64,000 bases of DNA from Neotamlana nanhaiensis (lineage in GTDB: Bacteria; Bacteroidota; Bacteroidia; Flavobacteriales; Flavobacteriaceae). The translations under genes and the position numbers were made by a program. Below the pieces are notes generated by a model. It saw only the letters and a list, made by a program, of their open reading frames with translations. It was not told where the DNA came from and did not search any database. The stretch lies in the NCBI RefSeq assembly GCF_000943555.1, contig NZ_JTDV01000013.1, forward strand, positions 144,493 through 208,492, written 5' to 3'. Positions 1-9,479 of the stretch are shown here, piece after piece. Each line of letters opens with the position of its first letter. Position 1 is the stretch's first letter.

Positions 1-27
1 GTAACATAACACAGTTCAAATAAAATT

Positions 28-57
28 GAAAAGCCTCAACAATTGTTGAGGCTTTTC
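28..57. terminator. Bidirectional intrinsic terminator
   Basis: A perfect 30-bp palindrome with a GC-rich core (GCCTCAAC / GTTGAGGC) flanked by A4 and T4 tracts can fold on either strand. It lies 51 bases past the stop of the RND permease gene, so it most likely ends the minus-strand efflux operon and any transcript entering from the left edge. Confidence 0.8.
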
Positions 58-108
58 TGCTACTAATCAATATTTTTAATAGGGATTAAAAATATTAAAG
101 CTTTAAAA

Positions 109-3100
109 TTATTCTGTTTTCATTACATGGCTTTTATCGTCGTAGGCTTCTGCAACTCGGTCTTTAAACAACCACATTTTAAATTTAGTTACTAAGAAAA
201 ATAATAGCGGTACAATAATTAAAGTTAAAAATGTTGCTATTATTAATCCGTAAATAACAGTCCAAGCTAGAGGTCCCCAGAAAATTACGTTGTCTCCACC
301 CATGTAAATATGTGGGTTGAATTCTGAGAACAATGTAAAGAAATTAATGTTTAAACCAATCGCTAAAGGTACTAAGCCTAAAACCGTGGTAATGGCCGTT
401 AGTAATACAGGACGTAAACGAGCTTTACCTGCACGAACAATACACTCGTATAAATCGTGCGCATTTAAATACTGTTCTTCATCGAGGTTTAACTCTAATT
501 TTTTACGATCAATAAGTAATTGAGCATAATCTAATAGTACCACACCGTTATTTACAACAACACCTGCAAGCGAAATAATACCTACCATTGTCATCATTAT
601 AACAAAGGAGCTACCAGTAACTACAATACCACCAAATACTCCAATTAAACTTAAAAATATGGCCAACATAATAATAGTTGGTTTAGATATAGAGTTAAAC
701 TGGAAAATTAAAATGAAGAAAATTAAACCTAAACCTGTAAAGAATGCACCCATTAAAAAGGCCATTTGTTTGTTTTGTTCTTCAATTTGCCCTGTGTAAT
801 CTATTTTAATGTTGTCTGGCATGTCTTCAAAGCCTTGCATTTCACTTTGAATTTGACTTACAACTGCGCCAGCATCAGTAAACCCTGGGGATAGTGCGGA
901 ATATACAGTTACCACACGTTTAGTGTCTTTGTGTTTAATAGCGCTAAATCCAGAAGTGTTTTCGGCATGAGCAATAGCAGATACGGGAATTTCTCGTATT
1001 TGTCCGCTTGCCATATCTCTAAATGTAATTTTCTGGTTAAATAAGGCACTTGTGTTATAGCGGTTTTCTTCATTAAAACGCACGTAAATATCATAATCGT
1101 CACCATCTTCTTTATAAATTCCAGCTTTCGACCCAAAAATAGAGTTACGTAATTGCTGTCCTACTTGCGATGCGCTTACCCCTAATTCTCCAGCCTTTTT
1201 ACGGTCTACAACAACGCGCATTACAGGCTTGTCTTTATTTACATCAATTTTAAGTTCGTCTACACCACCAACATTTTTACTGTTAATAAACTCACGCATG
1301 CGTTCGGCTATGTTAATTAACTCGTTGTAATCATCACCTTCAATTTCAATGTTTATTGGCGCTCCAGCAGGTGGTCCTGCGGCATCTTTTTCAACAGAAA
1401 TTAAAACACCTGGAAAAATACCAACCAAAGCCTTTTGTACTTTCTGGCGTAACAATTCGCTGTTTTCGCCTTCGCGATATTTAAACTCGCGCATAGAAGC
1501 CGTTATTTTTGCTTTATGTGGCATTTCTGCAGCCGAACCACCATCGGTTTGTGGGTTTCCGGCACCTTCACCAACTTGAGATACGGCACTTTCTACCATA
1601 AAATTGTAATCGCCATTTTTGTATTGGCTATCATCTAAAACATCGTAAACAATAGTTTCAATTTCTTTAGTAATGGTATTTGTTTTTTCAATGGCAGTTC
1701 CTTCAGGATATTCGATATAAACAATAATTTGATTAGGAATATTATCTGGGAAAAACTCCACTTTTGTACGTTGCGACACTAAAGAACCTCCAAAAGCCAT
1801 AAAGGCAAGAATGAGTAGAGCGAATGTACCTATGGTAAAAAAGTACGGACGTCGCCCTTTAAAGGCATTTCGTAACTGGCGTTCGTAAAAGTTTTCAAGC
1901 TTTACTAAAGTTTTGGTTTGGAAATTATTGGCCCATTTACGTAAAAGTAAACGGTATACCCAAAGCATAATAGCTGTAAATACCATAAGTGTTCCTAAAC
2001 CACGATAGGCACCACCAACAATAATAACTAATAAACCTATACCAGCCATAATACCAGTTAAGGTAATAATGCTTTTTAGAGGCATATCTTTATCTTCGGT
2101 ACTCATAAATTTTGATACTAGAACCGAGTTAAAAAAGATAGCTACAAATAAAGATGACCCTAAAACTATAGATAAGGTTTGTGGTAAAATTTTCATGAAT
2201 TCACCCATAATTCCTGGCCATAGTCCTAATGGAATAAAAGCAGCTACTGTAGTTGCTGTAGAGATAATAATTGGAAATGCAATTTCGCCAATACCCTTTT
2301 TTGCAGCTTCAATACGGCTCATGCCTTCTTCTTCCATTAATCGGTAAACGTTTTCAACTACAACAATACCGTTGTCTACCAGCATTCCTAGTCCCATAAT
2401 TAGTCCAAAAAGTACCATGGTGTTTAGGGTTATGCCAAACATGTTTAATATCATTAACGACATTAGCATTGACATAGGAATTGCAAAACCTACAAAAATG
2501 GCATTTTTAAAGCCTAAAAAGAACATTAAAACGGTTACTACCAGAATAACACCAAAAATAATGTTGTTTACAAGGTCGTCTACCTGCCCAATGGTTACCG
2601 AAGATTGATCGTTAGTTATGCTAATTTCTAAATCTTGCGGAAAATCTTCCGATTTAGCTTTTTCAACAATAGCACGTACTTGTTCGGCCGCGTCAACCAT
2701 GTTTTTACCGGCACGTTTTTTAACATCGAGCATAACAACTGGATGTCCGTACTCGCGCGCAAATGTGGTTTTATCTTCTTCGTGAAAGGTAACCGTAGCG
2801 ACATCTTTTAAATAAATAGGAAAATTGTTTTCAGATTTTACTACGAAATTTTCTAGTTCCGATGGTTTTTCAATTTCACCTAAAACACGAATGGTTCTAC
2901 GTTGTCCGCTTGCTTTAATATTACCTGCCGACATGGTTACGTTACCGCCGTTTATAGCATTTATAATATCGCTAAAGGTAACTTGAGCTGCCGTCATTTT
3001 ATAAATATCTACAGCAACTTCAACTTCTTTTTCTTGAGCACCGCGAATGGCTACTTCTTTAATTTCAAGTAAATCTTCAATTTCATCTTGTAAAAATTCG

Positions 3101-3618
3101 CCGTATTCTTTTAATCTTTCAACCGTATAATCGCCCGAAATATTAATGTTAAGAATTGGCATTTCTTCCGATAGGCTTAACTCGAAAACATCTGGCTCTA
3201 CTTTGGCACCGTTAAAGGTTGGCCAATCTTCGCTAGCGGTTTCGCTTTCAATTTCGTCTTTTACCTTTTGTTTGGCTTGCTCAACGGTTAAATTTTCATC
3301 AAACTCTACAATTACCATCGCGTAATCTTCGGTTGAGGTTGATGTAATTTCAACAACGTTACTTACGGTTTTAAGCTGATCTTCTAGCGGATCGGTAATT
3401 AACTTCTCGATATCTTCGGCCGTATTACCAGGAAAAATGGTGCTTACGTATATTTTAGTTTCGTTAACTTCGGGAAAGTTTTCGCGAGGCATATCGAAAA
3501 ACGCCGAAATCCCTAGGTAAAATATTACCGCAATGAGTACATACATTGTGGTTTTATTGTTGATTGCCCATGAAGACAATACAAACTCTTTATTGACTTT
3601 TTTCTGATTATCAGTCAT
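109..3618 (-). CDS. RND-family efflux permease (AcrB/HAE1-like)
   Basis: This 1169-residue protein is an inner-membrane proton-driven exporter of the RND superfamily. A first membrane helix near residues 20-40 (after MNNKTT-like cytoplasmic start) is followed by a large periplasmic domain, a block of helices around residues 350-560, a second periplasmic domain and a final block around 950-1150, the duplicated RND layout. The helix stretch GLGMLVDNGIVVVEN near residue 415 is the typical RND motif carrying the proton-relay acidic residue. It is the last gene of an operon reading TetR, TolC, adaptor, permease, with a 27-base gap after the adaptor gene, so it should form a tripartite pump with them. 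Slightly longer than AcrB. The substrate cannot be told; drug, bile-like or lipid export are possible. Confidence 0.93.
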   Translation of the reverse strand: MTDNQKKVNKEFVLSSWAINNKTTMYVLIAVIFYLGISAFFDMPRENFPEVNETKIYVSTIFPGNTAEDIEKLITDPLEDQLKTVSNVVEITSTSTEDYAMVIVEFDENLTVEQAKQKVKDEIESETASEDWPTFNGAKVEPDVFELSLSEEMPILNINISGDYTVERLKEYGEFLQDEIEDLLEIKEVAIRGAQEKEVEVAVDIYKMTAAQVTFSDIINAINGGNVTMSAGNIKASGQRRTIRVLGEIEKPSELENFVVKSENNFPIYLKDVATVTFHEEDKTTFAREYGHPVVMLDVKKRAGKNMVDAAEQVRAIVEKAKSEDFPQDLEISITNDQSSVTIGQVDDLVNNIIFGVILVVTVLMFFLGFKNAIFVGFAIPMSMLMSLMILNMFGITLNTMVLFGLIMGLGMLVDNGIVVVENVYRLMEEEGMSRIEAAKKGIGEIAFPIIISTATTVAAFIPLGLWPGIMGEFMKILPQTLSIVLGSSLFVAIFFNSVLVSKFMSTEDKDMPLKSIITLTGIMAGIGLLVIIVGGAYRGLGTLMVFTAIMLWVYRLLLRKWANNFQTKTLVKLENFYERQLRNAFKGRRPYFFTIGTFALLILAFMAFGGSLVSQRTKVEFFPDNIPNQIIVYIEYPEGTAIEKTNTITKEIETIVYDVLDDSQYKNGDYNFMVESAVSQVGEGAGNPQTDGGSAAEMPHKAKITASMREFKYREGENSELLRQKVQKALVGIFPGVLISVEKDAAGPPAGAPINIEIEGDDYNELINIAERMREFINSKNVGGVDELKIDVNKDKPVMRVVVDRKKAGELGVSASQVGQQLRNSIFGSKAGIYKEDGDDYDIYVRFNEENRYNTSALFNQKITFRDMASGQIREIPVSAIAHAENTSGFSAIKHKDTKRVVTVYSALSPGFTDAGAVVSQIQSEMQGFEDMPDNIKIDYTGQIEEQNKQMAFLMGAFFTGLGLIFFILIFQFNSISKPTIIMLAIFLSLIGVFGGIVVTGSSFVIMMTMVGIISLAGVVVNNGVVLLDYAQLLIDRKKLELNLDEEQYLNAHDLYECIVRAGKARLRPVLLTAITTVLGLVPLAIGLNINFFTLFSEFNPHIYMGGDNVIFWGPLAWTVIYGLIIATFLTLIIVPLLFFLVTKFKMWLFKDRVAEAYDDKSHVMKTE

Positions 3619-3645
3619 AATTTAATAGGTAATTAATATGATTAA

Positions 3646-4815
3646 TTAATCGTTTATAACCTTAACAGGTTGGTCGTTTTTTACACTTCTGGCACCTTCT
3701 TGAATAACTTCGGTTCCTTTTTCTAAGCCAGAAAGTACTTCAATAACATCACCTTGCGTTTTTCCTGTTTTAATAATTACTTTTTTAGCGACACCTTGGT
3801 TGTTTTCATCTTTATTTTCTACAACATAAATGTATTGCTCACCTTCGGCATTTTCAGAAATAACACTTTGTGGTATTAAAAATGTATTGTTGTTGGTGTA
3901 ATCGTTAATTTTAAGTTTTGCTGTAAGGTTTGGTTTTATTGAAGCATCTTTGTTTGGAATACCAACTTCAACCTTAAATGTGCGGTTTGCAGGATTAATA
4001 AAGTTACCTGCTTGACGTACTTTAGCATCAATTGTTTTTCCTAAAATAGGGAATTCAACTTCAACCGCTTTACCAACTACAATATCCGATACGTAACGTT
4101 CTGGTACATCGGTTTTAATATACATGTTGCTTAAGTTTACAATACGGAATAATTGCGATTGCCCAGGAGCTACTACCGAGCCTTGTTCGGTAATGACATC
4201 ATCAATTGTTCCAGAAAAAGGTGCTTTTACAATTGTTTTTCCTACTTGTTGCTCTAATTGGTTTACCGCTTCTTGTTGGGCTTGATAATTAGATTTTGCT
4301 TGTAAAAATTCAATTTCACTGCCTATTTTTTGATTCCATAAACGCTCTTGACGCTCAAAGGTAGTTTTAGCTAATGCCGTTTGAATTTTAAGTTGTGCTA
4401 ATTGCTGGCTTAAACCACCATCATCAATTTTTGCTAAAGTTTGCCCTTTGCTTACTTTTTGGCCTTCCTTAACATATACTCTAGATAATACGCCAGAGTA
4501 TTCTGGAAAAATAACTAAGTTCTCTTTAGTGTCAACACTTCCTTGAAGCTCTACAAAATGTGTAAATACTTCTTCTTTGGCATTAAAAGTTGTAATTAAT
4601 GGGATTTTTTCTTGCGGATCTAAAGCTTTTATTTTGGCTTGTAATTGCTTTAATTGAGCCGCTATGGCTTGCGCAGAAGCATCAAGCTCGGTTTTCTTTT
4701 TTCTTATAAGTGTTAAATCGTTTGTTGCAATAACATCTTCAACCGATTGATTCTTTTTACCACCACAAGATGCTAAAAGAAGGGTAACAATAATTAATGG
4801 ATATATATGTTTCAT
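3646..4815 (-). CDS. RND efflux periplasmic adaptor lipoprotein
   Basis: The 389-residue product is a membrane fusion protein that would bridge the RND permease and the TolC-type channel. It begins with a lipoprotein signal (LLASC, lipid-attachment Cys17), then a coiled-coil stretch (residues about 30-60), a split biotinyl/lipoyl-like domain (GVLSRVYVKEGQKVSKGQ near 108-125 and its partner near 195-215), a hairpin rich in Gln and Ala between them, and C-terminal beta-barrel domains. The family works in the periplasm, here anchored by lipid. It lies 21 bases downstream of the TolC-like gene, in the same operon. Nothing looks broken. Confidence 0.93.
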   Translation of the reverse strand: MKHIYPLIIVTLLLASCGGKKNQSVEDVIATNDLTLIRKKKTELDASAQAIAAQLKQLQAKIKALDPQEKIPLITTFNAKEEVFTHFVELQGSVDTKENLVIFPEYSGVLSRVYVKEGQKVSKGQTLAKIDDGGLSQQLAQLKIQTALAKTTFERQERLWNQKIGSEIEFLQAKSNYQAQQEAVNQLEQQVGKTIVKAPFSGTIDDVITEQGSVVAPGQSQLFRIVNLSNMYIKTDVPERYVSDIVVGKAVEVEFPILGKTIDAKVRQAGNFINPANRTFKVEVGIPNKDASIKPNLTAKLKINDYTNNNTFLIPQSVISENAEGEQYIYVVENKDENNQGVAKKVIIKTGKTQGDVIEVLSGLEKGTEVIQEGARSVKNDQPVKVIND

Positions 4816-4836
4816 TGTATGAATTGGTTTTTAGTT

Positions 4837-6177
4837 TTAAATGGTGTTTAAAATGGTTTCTAATGCCGCTTTTGTATTTATAACATCTAGCATGGCTTGT
4901 AAAAATTCTTGTTGCGCTGTGTATAGCTGAGTTTGCGCTTGTCGGAGTTCGAAACTAGAACCTACACCTTCAAAAAATTTCGATTGGTTTTTTTTCTCAA
5001 TGCGCTCAGCTAAGTTTAAATTTTGCTTTTTATTGTCGTAATCTTCAATGGCGAATTGATAATCGCTTTTAGCCGATGCAATTTGAAGTTTTAATTTTTG
5101 CTCGGTTTCAATTAAATCGTTTTCGGCTTTCGATAGGTTAATTTTAGCGCGTTGTGTAGCAGCACTTCTTCCTAAAGAACTAAAAATAGGGATGTTTAAG
5201 CTTACACCAAATAGCGACGAACCAAACCATTTTTTATCGCTGTCAAGAAAATCGAATTCGTTGCTAAATGCCGAATAGCCACCATTTATAAAACCATTTA
5301 AGGTTGGTAAAGCTTTGCTTTTTTCTAATTTTAAAAGCAATTCTTTCGAGGTTTTATCGTTGGCGGCAATTTTATAATCTATTGTATTTTCAATATCTAC
5401 GTTGTTTTCAAGCAGTTCTAAAGATATGTTCTGGCTTGTTAAACTAGGTAAATTATCAGTTAACGTTGTGTTTGCATTTATGTCGATACCCAAAGTAATG
5501 TTAAACATTTGATAGGCTAAAGATTTTAGTCGCTCAACGTTTTTTAAATTACTTTTTACGCCAGATAATGTAATTTGCAATTGCTCAACACTTTCTTGCT
5601 CTTCTAAACCGTTTTCAAATATTTTAGTTGTATCGTCTAGGTTTTTTTGCAGTGTTTCAAGGTTTTTTTGCAGAATTTTTACACTTTCTTCTGAAAGTAA
5701 AACATTTCCATAGGCATCAATTACCGCTTTTCTAACTTCTAAATCGGTTTTTTGTTTTGCATTTTTAGAAATTTGAAGATACACTTTAGCCGATTGTAAA
5801 CCAACAAGGTACGAGCCATCAAATATTTTTTGCGACAAAGTAGCTATAGCCGATGCGTTTTGTTTTGTGCCAAAAGCTACTTCGGTAAATTCGCCAGGGT
5901 TGCCATCAAAAAACTCTGCTGGTATGGCCGATACTTGTTGTTTTAAAAAGTTTTGATAATCTACGGTAGCACTTATTTGAGGTAAACCAGTTGCGGTGGT
6001 TTCCCACTTTTGTTTTTCTGCCGCAGCAATATCGTGCTGGGCATTTTTTGCAGTTCTATTGTTTTGTAAAGCATAGTCTATGGCTTCGGTTAAACTAAAA
6101 CTGTACGAGTTGTTTTCCTGCGCTAATACATGCATTGAGAAAAATAACCCGAAAACAACGATTGAGATCTGTTTCAT
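4837..6177 (-). CDS. TolC-family outer membrane efflux protein
   Basis: The 446-residue protein has a cleavable signal peptide ending in VLAQ and then two copies of the long alpha-helical Gln/Asn/Lys-rich segments typical of TolC (for example LTEAIDYALQNN at residues 29-40 and the C-terminal half with SFELRQAQTQLYTAQ). TolC trimers form the outer-membrane exit duct of tripartite pumps. Its ATG overlaps the stop codon of the upstream TetR gene by one base (TAATG), which suggests translational coupling, and the adaptor gene follows closely. It is therefore assigned to the same export machine as the two downstream genes. Confidence 0.92.
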   Translation of the reverse strand: MKQISIVVFGLFFSMHVLAQENNSYSFSLTEAIDYALQNNRTAKNAQHDIAAAEKQKWETTATGLPQISATVDYQNFLKQQVSAIPAEFFDGNPGEFTEVAFGTKQNASAIATLSQKIFDGSYLVGLQSAKVYLQISKNAKQKTDLEVRKAVIDAYGNVLLSEESVKILQKNLETLQKNLDDTTKIFENGLEEQESVEQLQITLSGVKSNLKNVERLKSLAYQMFNITLGIDINANTTLTDNLPSLTSQNISLELLENNVDIENTIDYKIAANDKTSKELLLKLEKSKALPTLNGFINGGYSAFSNEFDFLDSDKKWFGSSLFGVSLNIPIFSSLGRSAATQRAKINLSKAENDLIETEQKLKLQIASAKSDYQFAIEDYDNKKQNLNLAERIEKKNQSKFFEGVGSSFELRQAQTQLYTAQQEFLQAMLDVINTKAALETILNTI

Positions 6178-6788
6178 TAATTGTTATTTTGATTGATTTG
6201 TAAATAGTTGTTTAAATAATCTAGCCCTTTCGTGGTGCAAATACCACGTAAATGGTATTCTAAATAATTATTCATAAGCATTTTCATTGAAAAATTTTCG
6301 AGTGGGAAAGTCGATTTATCCTTTAGTAGCATCATGCAGTTAAAGTATATTTTCGAAATAAAGTCTATATTAATGTCGTCTCTAAAAAGGCCTTGGTTAA
6401 TACCGCGCGATAAGTTGCAATGCACGCAATCGTCCATAACACACATTTGTTTTTCTTTTACGTCGTGAAAAATTTTGGGGTAATACTTTTCAAGTTGATA
6501 TTGCGGTGACGATTTTTCTTCATTAAGATTACGCATTAAAAACTGCTTAATCTCGTAAATCTCGTCAATTGGATTTTTTTCGTGTTTACGTATTTCTTCA
6601 ATACCAGACGAAATAGTGTGGTATACAAACATCACTGTTTCTTGTACAAGTACTGTTTTATTGGCAAAATGCTGATAAATGGTTTTTTTAGATATGCCCA
6701 TTTCGTTGGCAATATCATCCATGGTAACGCTTTTAAAACCTAGGTTTATAAACATTTCTGCCGATTTATGTATAATCTTTTCTCTCAT
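6177..6788 (-). CDS. TetR/AcrR-family transcriptional regulator
   Basis: The 203-residue protein has an N-terminal TetR helix-turn-helix (VTMDDIANEMGISKKTIYQHF, about residues 20-41, listed here only in part of its length) and an all-helical C-terminal half that is not conserved and presumably binds an inducer. It is the first gene of the efflux operon and overlaps the TolC-like gene by one base, an arrangement typical of a local repressor. A 28-bp inverted repeat overlapping its own promoter (positions 6812-6839) is the likely operator, so it probably represses itself and the pump until a substrate binds. Confidence 0.9.
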   Translation of the reverse strand: MREKIIHKSAEMFINLGFKSVTMDDIANEMGISKKTIYQHFANKTVLVQETVMFVYHTISSGIEEIRKHEKNPIDEIYEIKQFLMRNLNEEKSSPQYQLEKYYPKIFHDVKEKQMCVMDDCVHCNLSRGINQGLFRDDINIDFISKIYFNCMMLLKDKSTFPLENFSMKMLMNNYLEYHLRGICTTKGLDYLNNYLQINQNNN

Positions 6789-6798
6789 AATTAGGGCA

Positions 6799-6839
6799 CA
6801 AATCTACAACAGGAAACTTTTAAAACAAAAAAAGTTTCC
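6799..6839 (-). promoter_or_regulatory. Promoter with overlapping TetR operator
   Basis: On the minus strand a consensus Bacteroidetes promoter, TTTG-N19-TAGATTTG, occupies 6799-6829. An inverted repeat with 10-bp perfect arms (GGAAACTTTT at 6812-6821 and AAAAGTTTCC at 6830-6839, 8-base spacer) covers the -33 box and most of the spacer. A repressor bound there would block RNA polymerase. The size and symmetry fit a TetR-family dimer or dimer pair, and the TetR gene starts 11 bases downstream of the -7 box. Confidence 0.75.
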
Positions 6840-6901
6840 ATCGTTTTACAATTATTTAACATTAATTTTTGATATGCTCATTTTTAAAATAGATTTTCGT
6901 T

Positions 6902-6909
6902 TATTTTTG
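6902..6909 (+). promoter_or_regulatory. Promoter -7 box just before the prenyl synthase start
   Basis: TATTTTTG fits the TAnnTTTG -7 consensus and ends only four bases before the ATG at 6914, so transcription would start at or next to the start codon (leaderless or nearly so). No TTTG is seen at the usual 19-22-base distance, so the call rests on the -7 box alone. Confidence 0.5.
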
Positions 6910-6913
6910 CCCT

Positions 6914-7888
6914 ATGCAATCAATAGACGACTACCGAGACCATTTTGTTTCATTTTTAGAAAAATTTGTTACACTTAACGAACCTCAAAACCTTTACAAT
7001 CCTATAAATTACATTTTAAATTTGGGCGGAAAACGCTTGAGGCCTGTACTTACCTTAATGACAGCGGATATTTTTAATGTAGACTATAAACATGCTTTAA
7101 ATGCGGCTTTAAGTATTGAAGTTTTTCATAATTTTTCGCTGGTTCACGACGATATTATGGATGATGCGCCGTTGCGTCGCGGTCACCAAACCGTACACGA
7201 AAAATGGGATGTTAACACAGGAATTTTGTCGGGCGATGCCATGTTAATTATGGCTTATCAGCTTTTTGAAAATTATGAAGCCGATGTATTTCAAGATTTA
7301 GCAAAACTATTTAGTAAAACGGCACTCGAAGTTTGCGAAGGCCAGCAATACGATGTCGATTTTGAAACCAGAAACGATGTTACTATTCCAGAATATTTAA
7401 AAATGATTGAATATAAAACAGCCGTTTTAGTTGGTGCCGCCATGAAAATGGGTGCTATTGTTGCAAAAGCTTCAGCAAGCGAGCAAAATAATATTTATGA
7501 GTTTGGTAGAAATTTAGGCATAGCCTTCCAGCTACAAGATGATTATTTAGATGCTTTTGGCGATCCTAAAACATTTGGGAAACAAGTTGGAGGTGATATT
7601 ATTGAAAACAAAAAAACATACTTATATCTTAAAGCGCTCGAGTTTTTAAATGATGACGATAAAGCGATACTTGTGGCGTTGTTTTCTTCGCAACCCGAAC
7701 AAGTTGAAGAAAAAATAGACACGGCAAAACGCTTATTTGAATCTTCGGGTGCAGCTAAAGCTACTAAAGAAGCTATTCAGGTTTACACCCAAAAAGCTTT
7801 TGATAATCTGGAAAGTTTAAATATTTCTGACGATAAAAAAGCACTTTTAAAAACCTTTGGTAGTAGTTTAATGAATAGAACGGTATAA
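6914..7888 (+). CDS. Polyprenyl (trans-isoprenyl) diphosphate synthase
   Basis: The 324-residue enzyme condenses isopentenyl diphosphate onto an allylic diphosphate to make a linear isoprenoid, used in bacteria for menaquinone side chains and other lipids. Both aspartate-rich Mg-binding motifs are present: DDIMDD starting near residue 79 and DDYLDAFGD starting near residue 209, as are the GGKRLRP motif near residue 38 and the basic RRGHQTVH stretch after the first motif. Residues before the first motif are Phe at -5 and Ser at -4, which does not settle product length. It heads a three-gene run whose members abut (one-base overlap with the next gene). Confidence 0.92.
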   Translation: MQSIDDYRDHFVSFLEKFVTLNEPQNLYNPINYILNLGGKRLRPVLTLMTADIFNVDYKHALNAALSIEVFHNFSLVHDDIMDDAPLRRGHQTVHEKWDVNTGILSGDAMLIMAYQLFENYEADVFQDLAKLFSKTALEVCEGQQYDVDFETRNDVTIPEYLKMIEYKTAVLVGAAMKMGAIVAKASASEQNNIYEFGRNLGIAFQLQDDYLDAFGDPKTFGKQVGGDIIENKKTYLYLKALEFLNDDDKAILVALFSSQPEQVEEKIDTAKRLFESSGAAKATKEAIQVYTQKAFDNLESLNISDDKKALLKTFGSSLMNRTV

Positions 7889-8235
7889 TGCAACTTCCCG
7901 CAACTTTTAATGATTTAATTACGGAGGCTAATCAATTAAATTTATATAAAAATTTAGTGCAACAGCTTAATAAAGATTTTCTTTTGGCTAATATCGATTT
8001 AGATTTTCATGATGATATTTTGCCGTCTAGTCTTAAACTCATGTTGCATGAAACGGTGTTTAAACTTATTCAAGAAAAATTTACCGCATATTTAAATTTG
8101 CTTTATATAATTGATGTATCTGAAACTGCGGTTAAAGCTTTAAATGGCGATGATGTTTTAAAGCTATCGGAAGACGTTACATTTTTAATTTTAAAACGCG
8201 AATGGCAAAAAGTGTGGTTTCGAAATAAATATTAA
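7888..8235 (+). CDS. Conserved small protein of unknown function
   Basis: A 115-residue soluble, mostly helical, acidic-to-neutral protein with no signal peptide or recognisable motif. Its ATG shares one base with the stop of the prenyl synthase gene and its stop is followed immediately by the next ATG, so it is almost certainly co-translated with both. I do not recognise a named family. The position suggests it is an ordinary house gene of this lineage, but no function can be given. Confidence 0.7.
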   Translation: MQLPATFNDLITEANQLNLYKNLVQQLNKDFLLANIDLDFHDDILPSSLKLMLHETVFKLIQEKFTAYLNLLYIIDVSETAVKALNGDDVLKLSEDVTFLILKREWQKVWFRNKY

Positions 8236-8811
8236 ATGATGACTGATGTTTTTGTAGATGAAAAGGAATTTATAGGTTCAAACTTTAGTAAGGAAACCTT
8301 TTTAAAAGGAACCTACGAATATTGTAGCTTTAAAAATTGCGATTTTAACAATGTTAATATGGCTGGATTTCAGTTTACCGATTGCCAGTTTATTGATTGT
8401 GATTTTAGTTTAGCTAATGTTTTTGCTACTATTTTTCAAGATGTGGTTTTCAATTCTTGTAAGATGTTGGGGTTACAATTCGATACATGCGATGCGTTTG
8501 GTTTAGCGGTAAGTTTTAACGATTGCCAATTAAATCATACTTCATTTAGAAGTTTAAAGCTCAATAAAACCCATTTTACAAATTGCAAATTACAAGAGGT
8601 AGATTTTTCTGAAACTCATTTGTCACAATCTTATTTTTCTAATTGCGATTTACAAGGTGCTATTTTCGAAAATACCAACTTAGAAAAAGCGAATTTTAAA
8701 ACCGCTTTTAATTACACTATAAATCCAGAAAATAATAAAATTAAAGGTGCGCAGTTTTCACTAAAAGATGTTGCGGGTTTACTTACGCAGTATAAAATAC
8801 AAATAGTTTAA
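8236..8811 (+). CDS. Pentapeptide-repeat protein
   Basis: The 191-residue protein consists mainly of pentapeptide repeats with Phe or Leu at the centre and Cys, Asn, Asp or Ala before it (for example FKNCDFNNVNM, FSNCDLQGAIF, NLEKANF), which fold into a right-handed quadrilateral beta-helix. The repeats run from about residue 30 to 170 with one interruption near 75-90. Size and repeat style recall the Qnr/MfpA-like cytosolic proteins that mimic DNA and protect gyrase, but that activity cannot be inferred from sequence alone. The first of two adjacent ATGs was taken because it abuts the previous stop. It meets the next gene tail to tail with a three-base gap. Confidence 0.88.
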   Translation: MMTDVFVDEKEFIGSNFSKETFLKGTYEYCSFKNCDFNNVNMAGFQFTDCQFIDCDFSLANVFATIFQDVVFNSCKMLGLQFDTCDAFGLAVSFNDCQLNHTSFRSLKLNKTHFTNCKLQEVDFSETHLSQSYFSNCDLQGAIFENTNLEKANFKTAFNYTINPENNKIKGAQFSLKDVAGLLTQYKIQIV

Positions 8812-8814
8812 CTC

Positions 8815-9333
8815 TTAAAAATAAACCCTTACAAAAGGCATCCACGCATTAGCGTAAATGCTTCTATTGGTGTTGTAAAGTATGTCGTATCGTACACCAA
8901 GCGTTATATTATTATTTCGGTAACCAGCGCCTAAAAATAATGCTGGCGTCCAATAAGTATCTTTCAACAAATTAGGATTATCAAAATTTGTACTTACATG
9001 CAACTGCTCAAACTCTGCCGAAAGTTGTAGTTGGGGTATAACATTAGCAAGTCCAATTAAACTGCCTCCTAAAATAGTGGATTTATAGGTGTTTTTCTGG
9101 CTGTTATAAGTCGCATTTAAGCCAAGGCCAAAAGCAAAAATAGCATCAACTTCATAAATAGCACTCGGAGCTAAAGTGCCACTAAAAAATCCGTTACCAA
9201 AATTTAAACCAATGCCACCACCAATTCTAACTTTATTCCAAAAATTAGTATTACTAATTTGAGCGTTTAAAATAGAATTTCCGCATAAAAAAAGAAGCAT
9301 CATAATAATATTTTGCAATTTTTTGGTTTTCAT
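8815..9333 (-). CDS. Small outer-membrane beta-barrel-like protein
   Basis: A 172-residue exported protein with a signal peptide (residues 1-24, ending LNAQ) and alternating Gly/aromatic beta strands (IGGGIGLNFGNG, FGLGLNATY, LGAGYRN), ending in Phe as outer-membrane barrels do. Proteins of this type sit upstream of sucA in related genomes, where I recall them carrying a misleading alpha-ketoglutarate decarboxylase name; nothing in the sequence supports an enzyme. It is transcribed divergently from sucA, and a near-consensus promoter (TTTG-N19-TATATTTT) lies upstream on the minus strand. Confidence 0.7.
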   Translation of the reverse strand: MKTKKLQNIIMMLLFLCGNSILNAQISNTNFWNKVRIGGGIGLNFGNGFFSGTLAPSAIYEVDAIFAFGLGLNATYNSQKNTYKSTILGGSLIGLANVIPQLQLSAEFEQLHVSTNFDNPNLLKDTYWTPALFLGAGYRNNNITLGVRYDILYNTNRSIYANAWMPFVRVYF

Positions 9334-9479
9334 TCTATTAAAAATTTAACAGTTTTATAATATCAATAAATAATATTAAAATATAAGTTATAAATATAGT
9401 TAAACAAAGCCCTAATTTTACTAAATGTTGTATTTTTGAAAAATATTTTTACTAAACCTACAAGGTATTAAATAAAACA

